Shown: piece by piece, positions 1-4,828 of the stretch | How positions within the stretch are numbered: the stretch's first letter is position 1 | How the letters are laid out: every line of letters begins with the position of its first letter | DNA from: Kingella oralis | GTDB taxonomy: Bacteria > Pseudomonadota > Gammaproteobacteria > Burkholderiales > Neisseriaceae | NCBI GenBank assembly: GCA_905373195.1 | Contig: CAJPSG010000049.1 | Location: 1 to 7,252, forward strand | Direction: 5' to 3' | Length of the DNA stretch: 7,252 bases | Position numbers and translations under genes: made by a program | Notes under the pieces: generated by a model | The model's database searches: none | What the model was told of the DNA's origin: nothing | Seen by the model: the letters and a program-made list of their open reading frames with translations, nothing else

Positions 1-1
1 C

Positions 2-1114
2 AACACGCCCACGCCGTCATCGCCCAACGCCCCGTTCAAACACGGCAAATTCACCACCGCCAAAGAATTATTGGCTTACTTTGCCGGCTTAAACGGCAAA
101 GGCGTGCTGTTCGGGCAGGAGCACGGTTTAGACGTTTCTATTTCGCAAGAAGGCAAATCTGGCCTCGAATCAGATGTGTTCGCCATGACGGGGAAATACC
201 CTGCCCTTATCGGACTGGGTTTCTACGAATATCCGCTGGATAAAGAGAAAAACGCCGAATACAACGGAAAAATCATGGGGGGACTGATTGCTGAAGCCGA
301 TGAAGCAGGTGCAGTGGTTTCTGTGTCAGGTTTTTGGGACAACCCCATGCCAGGTGCCAACGGTACAAGTGATTATTCTTCGGTGGATTTGAAACGTCTG
401 CTGCCGGGAGGCGATTTGAACGGCACACTCAATAACTGGCTGGATGCCGTGGTGTACACAAAACAGTATGCCGTCCGCAAAGACGGCAGCCATATCCCGT
501 TCCTGTTCCGCCCTCTGCATGAAGCCAATGGTACATGGGCATGGTGGTACTACGAACGCGGCGGTGTTGATGCCTACAAGCAACTGTTTCGCTACATCGT
601 TGAATATGTGAAACAAAAGGGCAATGCCGACCAAATACTTACCGTGTTTGCCCCCAATGCCAACTTCAACGGCGACAGCAGCCGCTATCTGATGCTCTAT
701 CCGGGTGATGATGTCGTAGATGTATTGGGTTACGATGGCTACGATACAAACAGCAGCTTCCTTGCCAAAGACAAATGGGTGGGTGAAGTGGTTGAAGATT
801 TGGCGATGATGAACAAGCTGGCAAAAAGCAAAGGGAAAATTGCCGCACTAACCGAATTTGGGCGCGAAGGCAGCAAAATGATTCAGCCAAGTGGCAACAA
901 AGACCTCACGTTCTACACTGATTTGCTCAAAGGCATCAAAGCTGACCCCGATGCACGCAAGATTGCCTATATGATGACATGGGCAAACTGGGGCGGCACG
1001 CCAGGAGCAGGCTTCTCCGCATTTACCCCGTGGCCTGGGCACGAAATGGAAAGCGATTTCCAAGCGTTTGAACGAGACGAGTACACCTTGTTTAACCGCG
1101 ATATTAGTCAATAA
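2..1114 (+). CDS. GH26 endo-1,4-beta-mannanase, 5'-truncated by the window edge
   Basis: Family GH26 glycoside hydrolase, most likely a mannan endo-1,4-beta-mannosidase that cuts internal beta-1,4 bonds in mannans. The frame is open to the left edge, so the true start is outside; the TTG at 71 is only an internal codon. The visible part begins with a Thr/Pro/Ser-rich linker (NTPTPSSPNAPF), then the catalytic domain. Family signposts are FGQEHG near the domain start, RPLHEANGTWAWWY with the acid/base Glu at bases 521-523, VLGYDGYD, and ALTEFG with the nucleophile Glu at 854-856. Both catalytic residues and the closing Trp-rich part (MTWANWGG) are present, so the domain looks intact. The linker suggests a secreted or surface-anchored enzyme, but the signal peptide is off-window. 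By eye its GC is near 50%, lower than thrB and lldD, hinting at acquisition. Other GH26 specificities cannot be excluded. Confidence 0.88.
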   Translation, partial: NTPTPSSPNAPFKHGKFTTAKELLAYFAGLNGKGVLFGQEHGLDVSISQEGKSGLESDVFAMTGKYPALIGLGFYEYPLDKEKNAEYNGKIMGGLIAEADEAGAVVSVSGFWDNPMPGANGTSDYSSVDLKRLLPGGDLNGTLNNWLDAVVYTKQYAVRKDGSHIPFLFRPLHEANGTWAWWYYERGGVDAYKQLFRYIVEYVKQKGNADQILTVFAPNANFNGDSSRYLMLYPGDDVVDVLGYDGYDTNSSFLAKDKWVGEVVEDLAMMNKLAKSKGKIAALTEFGREGSKMIQPSGNKDLTFYTDLLKGIKADPDARKIAYMMTWANWGGTPGAGFSAFTPWPGHEMESDFQAFERDEYTLFNRDISQ

Positions 1115-1126
1115 TCGCGCAACAAT

Positions 1127-1157
1127 AGGCAGCCTGAAATGAGGTTTCAGGCTGCCT
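1127..1157 (+). terminator. DUS inverted pair downstream of the mannanase gene
   Basis: AGGCAGCCTGAAA (1127-1139) faces its reverse complement TTTCAGGCTGCCT (1145-1157) across a 5-base loop, giving a perfect 13-bp stem 12 bases after the stop codon. Paired uptake sequences commonly act as terminators in Neisseriaceae. No T-run follows, so strength is uncertain. The right arm overlaps an exact AGGCTGCCTGAA at 1149-1160. Confidence 0.65.
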
Positions 1158-1174
1158 GAATCGTCATTCAACAA

Positions 1175-1250
1175 GTAGGGTGTGTGGCTTGCCACACACC
1201 GTTTTATTGAGCCTTACTAAAACGGTGCGTGGCAAAGCTACACACCCTAC
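1175..1250. repeat. Double REP-like palindrome (BIME-like element)
   Basis: GTAGGGTGTGT...GTTTTA (1175-1206) is matched by its near-perfect reverse complement TAAAAC...ACACACCCTAC (1218-1250), with an 11-base loop, two mismatches and one extra base. The left arm contains its own perfect palindrome, GGTGTGTGGC-TT-GCCACACACC (1179-1200); the right arm has a degraded copy (1224-1246). Two REP units head to head is the layout of BIME elements, and similar GTAGGGTG-type repeats occur dispersed in many bacterial genomes. No transposase is visible; any mobiliser would be elsewhere. Confidence 0.7.
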
Positions 1251-1258
1251 GGAATCAA

Positions 1259-1296
1259 TTTTCAGGCTGCCTTTGATGATTGAGGCAGCCTGAAAA
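1259..1296. repeat. DUS inverted pair, second in the convergent gap
   Basis: TTTTCAGGCTGCCT (1259-1272) pairs with AGGCAGCCTGAAAA (1283-1296) across a 10-base loop, a perfect 14-bp stem. It has the opposite arm order to the pair at 1127-1157. It could act as an extra terminator in either direction, but no T-run follows on either strand. Confidence 0.7.
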
Positions 1297-1333
1297 CTGT
1301 GTGCAAAACACGCCTGCCCATCCAACTGTCGTC

Positions 1334-1353
1334 ATGCCCGCGCAGGCGGGCAT
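1334..1353. repeat. dRS3-like 20-base palindrome
   Basis: ATGCCCGCGCAGGCGGGCAT has perfect 8-bp arms and a GCAG loop. It resembles the Neisseria dRS3 repeat (ATTCCC, 8 bases, GGGAAT), which flanks RS repeats and serves as an insertion site for filamentous phages, except that each ATTCCC-type arm is ATGCCC here. Assignment to dRS3 is by resemblance; it could equally be an independent REP family. Confidence 0.55.
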
Positions 1354-1392
1354 CTTGTTTGATATGCCCAGAAATGATTGCAAAAACTGTTG

Positions 1393-1424
1393 CCGTAGGT
1401 CGGGCATCAATGCCCGACCTACGG
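1393..1424. repeat. Perfect palindrome, 15-bp arms
   Basis: CCGTAGGTCGGGCAT (1393-1407) is followed after only two bases (CA) by its exact reverse complement (1410-1424). This is a REP-type repeat, of a kind frequent in Neisseriaceae intergenic DNA. It begins 39 bases after the dRS3-like palindrome and shares its core (GGGCAT/ATGCCC), so the two may be related. Confidence 0.65.
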
Positions 1425-1435
1425 TGTGCCTAAGA

Positions 1436-1475
1436 TTTCAGGCTGCCTCTGGTATCGCCCAAAGGCAGCCTGAAA
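1436..1475 (-). terminator. DUS inverted pair downstream of hisB
   Basis: TTTCAGGCTGCCT (1436-1448) and AGGCAGCCTGAAA (1463-1475) form a perfect 13-bp stem with a 14-base loop. Read on the minus strand it lies 20 bases after the hisB stop, a suitable place for a terminator of the hisC-hisB run. The transcript continues TCTTAGG rather than with a U-run, so termination may be partial. Confidence 0.6.
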
Positions 1476-1495
1476 ACCTATCTACACCGCAAACA

Positions 1496-2089
1496 CTACG
1501 CCGTTAGCGTCCCTTTGGTAGATGGCATTTTGCCCGCCATGCGCTCATCGTATTCCACCGCCATGCGCAGCGCGCGCCCGAATGCTTTGAACACGGTTTC
1601 GGCTTGGTGGTGGGCGTTTTTGCCGCGCAGGTTGTCAATATGCAGCGTTATCATGGCGTGGTTCACCAGCCCGTGGAAAAATTCGCTAAACAAGTCCACG
1701 TCAAACTTGCCAATGGTGGCGCGGGTGAAGTCTATGTGGTATTCCAGCCCCGCGCGCCCCGATAAATCTAGCACCACGCGGCTGAGCGCTTCATCCAGCG
1801 GCACATAGCTATGCCCATAGCGGCGGATGCCGATTTTGTCGCCCAGCGCGGCTTTGAGCGCTTGCCCGAGCGTGATGCCGATGTCTTCTACGCTGTGGTG
1901 GTCGTCAATATGCAAATCGCCGTGGCACACGATGTCTAGGTCTATTAAACCGTGGCGGGCGATTTGGTCTAGCATGTGCTCCAAAAAGGGGATGCCTGTG
2001 TCAAAGCGGGCTTTGCCTGTGCCATCTAGGTTGAGGGCGATGGTGATTTGGGTTTCGCTGGTATTGCGGGTGATGGTGGCGGTTCGCAT
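1496..2089 (-). CDS. hisB: Imidazoleglycerol-phosphate dehydratase HisB
   Basis: Cytoplasmic Mn-dependent dehydratase that converts imidazole glycerol phosphate to imidazole acetol phosphate, the substrate of HisC, in histidine synthesis. The 197-residue product has the usual single-domain length. The two metal-binding His clusters are clear: [10 protein letters not shown] around residues 62-71 and NAHHQAE at 158-164, with [12 protein letters not shown] at 36-47. There is no fused phosphatase domain, unlike the bifunctional HisB of enterobacteria. I chose the ATG at 2087-2089 because [15 protein letters not shown] is the normal family N-terminus. The frame stays open for 54 more codons upstream, but that stretch reads through a DUS hairpin and into the preceding gene's 3' end. 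The ribosome-binding site is weak (AAAAAGAC). It is the last gene of a four-gene minus-strand run, 73 bases after the preceding gene. Confidence 0.96.
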   Translation of the reverse strand: MRTATITRNTSETQITIALNLDGTGKARFDTGIPFLEHMLDQIARHGLIDLDIVCHGDLHIDDHHSVEDIGITLGQALKAALGDKIGIRRYGHSYVPLDEALSRVVLDLSGRAGLEYHIDFTRATIGKFDVDLFSEFFHGLVNHAMITLHIDNLRGKNAHHQAETVFKAFGRALRMAVEYDERMAGKMPSTKGTLTA

Positions 2090-2132
2090 GGTGGGTCTTT
2101 TTGGAGTTTGGGTTGGAATGGGGTATTTGGAT

Positions 2133-2173
2133 AGGCAGCCTGAAATGGCTTTTGATGCGTTTTCAGGCTGCCT
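2133..2173 (-). terminator. DUS inverted pair between the second membrane-protein gene and hisB
   Basis: AGGCAGCCTGAAA (2133-2145) and TTTCAGGCTGCCT (2161-2173) form a 13-bp stem with a 15-base loop. The right arm is inside the 3' end of the upstream minus-strand gene and supplies its stop codon. Without a U-run it may only attenuate transcription into hisB. If it terminates fully, hisB would need its own promoter, which I cannot see in the 73-base gap. Confidence 0.5.
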
Positions 2174-2657
2174 TTTGCGAATGGGTTTTATGTTTACGCT
2201 TATGCGGAGATAAAGCGCAATACGCGGCGAGGCAGCGGAATACGATAGCAACCAGATAGGTGGTCATGATTTTTTGCTCTCTAATAAAATCAAGCAGCGT
2301 GGCGTTTAGCTGATAACGCTCTGTTAAGCCCAGCAAAACGCTCAGGAGCAATAAATACAAAGCAAAAGCAAACAGCCAATAACGCGCTTTAACGCGGTGG
2401 AAAATGGTTTCATACAGCCGTTGCGCGTGCTGGATTTGCATGGCGGTGTAGCCTTGTCGTTGCAGTTGCCAGCGCGGCAATCGGTTGCGCCAATAAATCG
2501 CCGTGCCGAAACAGAAAATCAGCCCCACCCATTGCGCGGCATCGTTGTCTTTACTGGGTGTGTAAACGCCTAATTCTGCTAACAGCAGCATCAGCAATAG
2601 GCAGCCTGAAAACAACTTAGGGAAGGCAAGGGCATATCGTCGGGCGGCTTGGCGCAT
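2163..2657 (-). CDS. Hypothetical membrane protein, 164 aa
   Basis: Family not recognised. The predicted protein has four hydrophobic segments at about residues 13-33, 41-57, 93-112 and 131-149, with basic loops between ([20 protein letters not shown]) and a basic tail ([15 protein letters not shown]), suggesting an inner-membrane protein. The frame allows an earlier start at 2711, but the ATG at 2655-2657 is preferred because AAGGAA lies 4 bases upstream and the earlier start would overlap the preceding gene. Two DUS copies are inside it: one at 2599-2610 encodes part of the first membrane segment (FSGCL), and one at the 3' end encodes the last residues and the TGA stop. It sits 43 bases after another membrane-protein gene and 73 before hisB, probably co-transcribed. 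Confidence 0.7.
   Translation of the reverse strand: MRQAARRYALAFPKLFSGCLLLMLLLAELGVYTPSKDNDAAQWVGLIFCFGTAIYWRNRLPRWQLQRQGYTAMQIQHAQRLYETIFHRVKARYWLFAFALYLLLLSVLLGLTERYQLNATLLDFIREQKIMTTYLVAIVFRCLAAYCALSPHKRKHKTHSQKAA
2599..2610 (+). repeat. Exact DUS inside a coding region
   Basis: AGGCAGCCTGAA on the plus strand. Read on the coding minus strand as TTTTCAGGCTGCCTATTG it gives Phe-Ser-Gly-Cys-Leu-Leu in the first membrane segment of the 164-residue protein. Confidence 0.9.
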
Positions 2658-2678
2658 GGTTTTCCTTTTGCTGGTAAA

Positions 2679-2690
2679 AAGCAGCCTGAA
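2679..2690 (+). repeat. One-mismatch DUS between the two membrane-protein genes
   Basis: AAGCAGCCTGAA differs from the DUS at position 2. It is unpaired and lies in the 43-base gap between the two minus-strand membrane-protein genes, upstream of the AAGGAA ribosome-binding site. Confidence 0.75.
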
Positions 2691-2700
2691 AATAATGATT

Positions 2701-3087
2701 TCACAAACCAAGTTTATTCAAAATGCAGGATAGGGCAAAATCAAAAATAAAAAAACAGGAGCAGAACCACCATCTCATTCGTTCACTTGGATTTCGCAGC
2801 CATTGAGTAGGAAAAAATCCCAATGCAATAAAAGCCGCCAACATAATCAATATTGTTGTTCCTATTGTTATACCAACCCAGCCAAATACCGATGAGCTTA
2901 TGCCTACGATAACGAAATATAGCGTCAGAAAAAATAAGTTAAATGTAACGAATAGATAGACAACCCGTATTAAAAAATTGGCGGGCTGCTTATCCGTTAT
3001 CCAAATTTTCGCTTCTTGCTGCCTACGCATAGCAGCTTGTCTTGGGTCTGCTCTAAATTTCTTTTTTGGTATTATTTTGCTTGCCAT
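2701..3087 (-). CDS. Hypothetical AT-rich membrane protein, 128 aa
   Basis: Family not recognised. A basic, Lys/Arg-rich N-terminus (MASKIIPKKKFRADPRQAAMRR) leads into three hydrophobic segments at about residues 38-62, 68-93 and 106-124; the last is Cys/Phe-rich (CSCFFIFDFALSC). It is probably an inner-membrane protein with the charged start in the cytoplasm. The ATG at 3085-3087 is chosen because AGG lies 8 bases upstream; an in-frame TTG six codons earlier is the alternative. Composition stands out: sampled by eye, about 39% GC against clearly higher values in hisC and hisB on either side, which suggests a separate origin. It lies 77 bases after hisC and 43 before the next membrane-protein gene, in the same direction. 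No function can be read from the sequence. Confidence 0.65.
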   Translation of the reverse strand: MASKIIPKKKFRADPRQAAMRRQQEAKIWITDKQPANFLIRVVYLFVTFNLFFLTLYFVIVGISSSVFGWVGITIGTTILIMLAAFIALGFFPTQWLRNPSERMRWWFCSCFFIFDFALSCILNKLGL

Positions 3088-3142
3088 TTTTATACCTATA
3101 AACAATCAGATATAAAATCTGCTCGTTAAATGTCATTTCCTT

Positions 3143-3158
3143 TTCAGGCAGCCTGAAA
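3143..3158. repeat. Overlapping DUS of two dialects between hisC and the membrane-protein gene
   Basis: The plus strand has exact AGGCAGCCTGAA (3146-3157, Kingella dialect). Because it is preceded by TTC, the minus strand across 3143-3154 reads exact AGGCTGCCTGAA (Simonsiella dialect). The result is a near-palindrome, TTTCAGGC-A-GCCTGAAA (3142-3158), in the 77-base gap. Confidence 0.85.
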
Positions 3159-3164
3159 CCCAAC

Positions 3165-4391
3165 CTAAATCGCCACCACCAAATCGCTAAAATAATGCAC
3201 GCAAAGATAAATGCTCATCAGTGAAAACAGCGCCACCGCCAGCAACACGCCTTTAATCATGCCCGCGTTAAGCCGCGCGATGGCATCGGCGTTGGCATAA
3301 AAGCCGCTTTGTTTGGCGCGGATATGCTCGGCAATCACGCTTTCCAACACACGCAACACTTGGTCGTTTTCTTCGGGCGTGCCGATGGTAAGGCGCAGGC
3401 AGTTTTGCAGCAGGGGATGCGCGCCGTGCAGGTTTTTCACCAGAATTTTGTTGTCTTTCAGCGCGTTAAACGCCAGCGGCGCGTTGGGCAGGCGGGTGGT
3501 TACAAAATTGGCTTCGCTGGGGAACACGGTTACGTCTTCCAACTCCGCCAGCGCGTTGGCGACGCGGGCGCGTTCGTTTTTCAGCGTTTCTATGTTTTGC
3601 GTGAACACGTCGGCATGGCGCAGGGCGAAGGCGGCGGCGGCTAGGCTGAGCTGGTTCATGTTGTATGGTGGCATGATTTTTGCCAACTCGCCCATCACGG
3701 CGGGGCTGCCCACGGCGTAGCCCACGCGCAAGCCTGCGAAGCCGATTTTGCTTAATGTGCGCATCACCACGAGGTTTTCAGGCTGCCCTGCTTGGGCGAC
3801 AAAGCTGTCGTGGCTAAATGCGCCGTAGGCTTCGTCAATCACCACAATGCCTGTGGCGGCTTGGATAATGGCTTCCACGGCTTCGCGGCTAAACGGCACG
3901 CCTGTGGGGTTGTTGGGATAGGCGATGAAAATCAGCGCGGGTTTGTGCTGCTGGATGGCGTGAAGCGTGGCTTCTAAATTGAGCGTGAAATCGGGGTTGA
4001 GCGGCACGCCAATGTAGTTCAAGCCAAACAATTTGGCGTTGCGGCGATACATCACAAAGCTGGGTTCAACCGCCAACACGCTGGCGTTGCTTTGGGCAAC
4101 CAGCAGCGTGATGAATTGGATGATTTCGTCTGAACCATTGCCCAGCACAATTTGCGCGTTTTCGGGTAGGGAAAACGTGCGGCGCAATAATTCTGGCAAG
4201 GGGCTGGCGGCGATGTTGGGATAGCGGTTCATCGGCGCGGCAGCCAGCTCGACGGCAAGTTCGGCGCGCAGGGCTTCGGGGAACTGATACGGCACTTCCA
4301 TCGCATCCAGCTTGATGAAATCGGCGGGCGCATCGGCAACGTGGTAGGCAGTTTGGGCGAGAATGTCGGGGCGGATAACAGATGTGGGCAT
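3165..4391 (-). CDS. hisC: Histidinol-phosphate aminotransferase HisC with C-terminal membrane tail
   Basis: PLP-dependent class I/II aminotransferase that makes L-histidinol phosphate from imidazole acetol phosphate and glutamate. Family motifs in order are LGNGSDE (83-89), AYPNNPTG (157-164), VIDEAYGAF (184-192), RTLSKIGFAGLRVGY with the PLP lysine at 215, and NCLRLTIGTPEEN with the substrate-binding Arg at 333. The start ATG (4389-4391) has GGAAG about 10 bases upstream. The odd part is length: 408 residues against roughly 350-365 usual. The normal fold should end near residue 355. The extra 50 or so residues (AKQSGFYANADAIARLN, then a hydrophobic stretch from about 379 to 402) look like a single membrane anchor. 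No stop or obvious frameshift separates the parts in this sequence; a lost stop codon fusing a small membrane-protein gene is possible. A one-mismatch DUS lies inside the gene and encodes GQPEN. Confidence 0.94.
   Translation of the reverse strand: MPTSVIRPDILAQTAYHVADAPADFIKLDAMEVPYQFPEALRAELAVELAAAPMNRYPNIAASPLPELLRRTFSLPENAQIVLGNGSDEIIQFITLLVAQSNASVLAVEPSFVMYRRNAKLFGLNYIGVPLNPDFTLNLEATLHAIQQHKPALIFIAYPNNPTGVPFSREAVEAIIQAATGIVVIDEAYGAFSHDSFVAQAGQPENLVVMRTLSKIGFAGLRVGYAVGSPAVMGELAKIMPPYNMNQLSLAAAAFALRHADVFTQNIETLKNERARVANALAELEDVTVFPSEANFVTTRLPNAPLAFNALKDNKILVKNLHGAHPLLQNCLRLTIGTPEENDQVLRVLESVIAEHIRAKQSGFYANADAIARLNAGMIKGVLLAVALFSLMSIYLCVHYFSDLVVAI
3777..3788 (-). repeat. One-mismatch DUS inside hisC
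   Basis: The minus strand reads GGGCAGCCTGAA, differing from the DUS at the first base. It encodes Gly-Gln-Pro-Glu-Asn (residues 202-206), a surface-type turn shortly before the catalytic lysine motif. Confidence 0.75.
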
Positions 4392-4427
4392 GGTTTGGGC
4401 TTCCGTTGAACTGGGTTAGATTAAATA

Positions 4428-4456
4428 ATTGAATTGCTTGGCTGAAACGGTGGCAA
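4428..4456 (-). promoter_or_regulatory. Possible sigma-70 promoter for hisC
   Basis: On the minus strand TTGCCA (4451-4456, 5 of 6 to TTGACA) is followed after 17 bases by TTCAAT (4428-4433, 4 of 6 to TATAAT), about 37 bases before the hisC start. The surroundings are AT-rich. Judged by eye only. Confidence 0.35.
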
Positions 4457-4495
4457 ATGTATCACAAAACCCCAATCGCCCCCAAACAGAGTTTG

Positions 4496-4507
4496 CGGCA
4501 GCCTGAA
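4496..4507 (+). repeat. One-mismatch DUS, unpaired
   Basis: CGGCAGCCTGAA, differing at the first base, upstream of the possible hisC promoter. No inverted partner is close by. Confidence 0.7.
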
Positions 4508-4588
4508 ACGAAGTGAAACGATGGCGTGTTCCATGTGTTTTATGTGAACGAAAATGTTGGCAAGAATAAAACCTTTGCAAACATCATA

Positions 4589-4600
4589 AGGCAGCCTGAA
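4589..4600 (+). repeat. Exact DUS, unpaired
   Basis: AGGCAGCCTGAA in the hisC-thrB gap. The nearest inverted copy begins at 4668, about 67 bases away, too far for an ordinary terminator loop. Confidence 0.88.
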
Positions 4601-4667
4601 ATCTGAAATAGCGCAGCGGCTCGCCACCAAATGGCTGATTAAACAGAGCATGGCTAGTTTGCCAAGA

Positions 4668-4706
4668 TTTCAGGCTGCCTCATCCAATCCCAAAGGCAGC
4701 CTGAAA
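4668..4706. repeat. DUS inverted pair in a divergent promoter region
   Basis: TTTCAGGCTGCCT (4668-4680) and AGGCAGCCTGAAA (4694-4706) form a perfect 13-bp stem with a 13-base loop. Neither flanking gene ends here, so it has no gene to terminate in its present setting. It may insulate the two divergent transcripts or mark the end of a lost gene. Confidence 0.75.
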
Positions 4707-4763
4707 CGCCGTTTCGCCCAGCCCCAAGCCCTTTTAGCCCCGCACCCCGCTGTGCGACGCAAG

Positions 4764-4792
4764 CTGCCGAAGCCGCTTAAATTTGCTATCAT
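4764..4792 (+). promoter_or_regulatory. Extended -10 promoter for thrB
   Basis: TGCTATCAT (4784-4792) is a TGn extended -10 with TATCAT (5 of 6). A weak -35 (CTGCCG, 4764-4769) sits at 17-base spacing. Transcription would begin near 4799, giving a leader of about 30 bases before the thrB ATG. Confidence 0.55.
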
Positions 4793-4816
4793 AGCCCCCA
4801 TTTCAACCACCCTATT

Positions 4817-4828
4817 TTCAGGCTGCCC
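4817..4828 (-). promoter_or_regulatory. One-mismatch DUS doubling as the thrB ribosome-binding site
   Basis: On the plus strand TTCAGGCTGCCC ends on the base just before the thrB ATG. Its CAGG is the only Shine-Dalgarno-like sequence at a suitable distance (AGG ends 6 bases before the ATG). The word is the reverse complement of GGGCAGCCTGAA, a DUS with one mismatch at its outer base. Confidence 0.6.

Larger units (their letters stand above)
4392..4828. other. Divergent intergenic region between hisC and thrB
   Basis: 437 bases with no convincing gene. They hold a possible hisC promoter at the left, two unpaired DUS-type words (4496-4507 and 4589-4600), a full DUS hairpin (4668-4706), the thrB promoter (4764-4792) and a DUS-derived ribosome-binding site touching the thrB start. 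Small open frames exist on both strands, but they run through DUS copies (FRLP, QAAS, GSLK peptides) and lack family features. No run of His codons that would mark a his attenuator leader is seen. Confidence 0.7.

Noticed and set aside
71..73. TTG at 71 as the start of the mannanase
   Set aside because: The frame is open back to base 2 with domain-like sequence and a linker, so the gene begins outside the window.
1127..1475. CRISPR array reading of the repeated words
   Set aside because: The repeated unit is the 12-base uptake word in both orientations with irregular spacing, and no cas genes are present.
1280..1507. 75-residue plus-strand open frame in the convergent gap
   Set aside because: It is translated almost wholly from DUS copies and palindromic repeats and has no ribosome-binding site.
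2090..2251. A 54-residue N-terminal extension of HisB in the open frame
   Set aside because: It reads through the DUS hairpin and into the 3' end of the preceding gene, and the normal family N-terminus begins at 2089.
2595..2612. LFSGC as a lipoprotein lipobox in the 164-residue membrane protein
   Set aside because: The residues come from an embedded DUS, the stretch before them contains Pro-Lys instead of a clean hydrophobic core, and more membrane segments follow.
3309..3720. Plus-strand open frames opposite hisC
   Set aside because: They are antisense shadows of a well-supported gene with all catalytic motifs in the minus frame.
4421..4651. Minus-strand frame with three closely spaced His codons (HIKHMEH) as a his leader peptide
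   Set aside because: His attenuator leaders carry a long unbroken run of His codons. This frame has spaced His residues and no recognisable terminator/antiterminator just before hisC.
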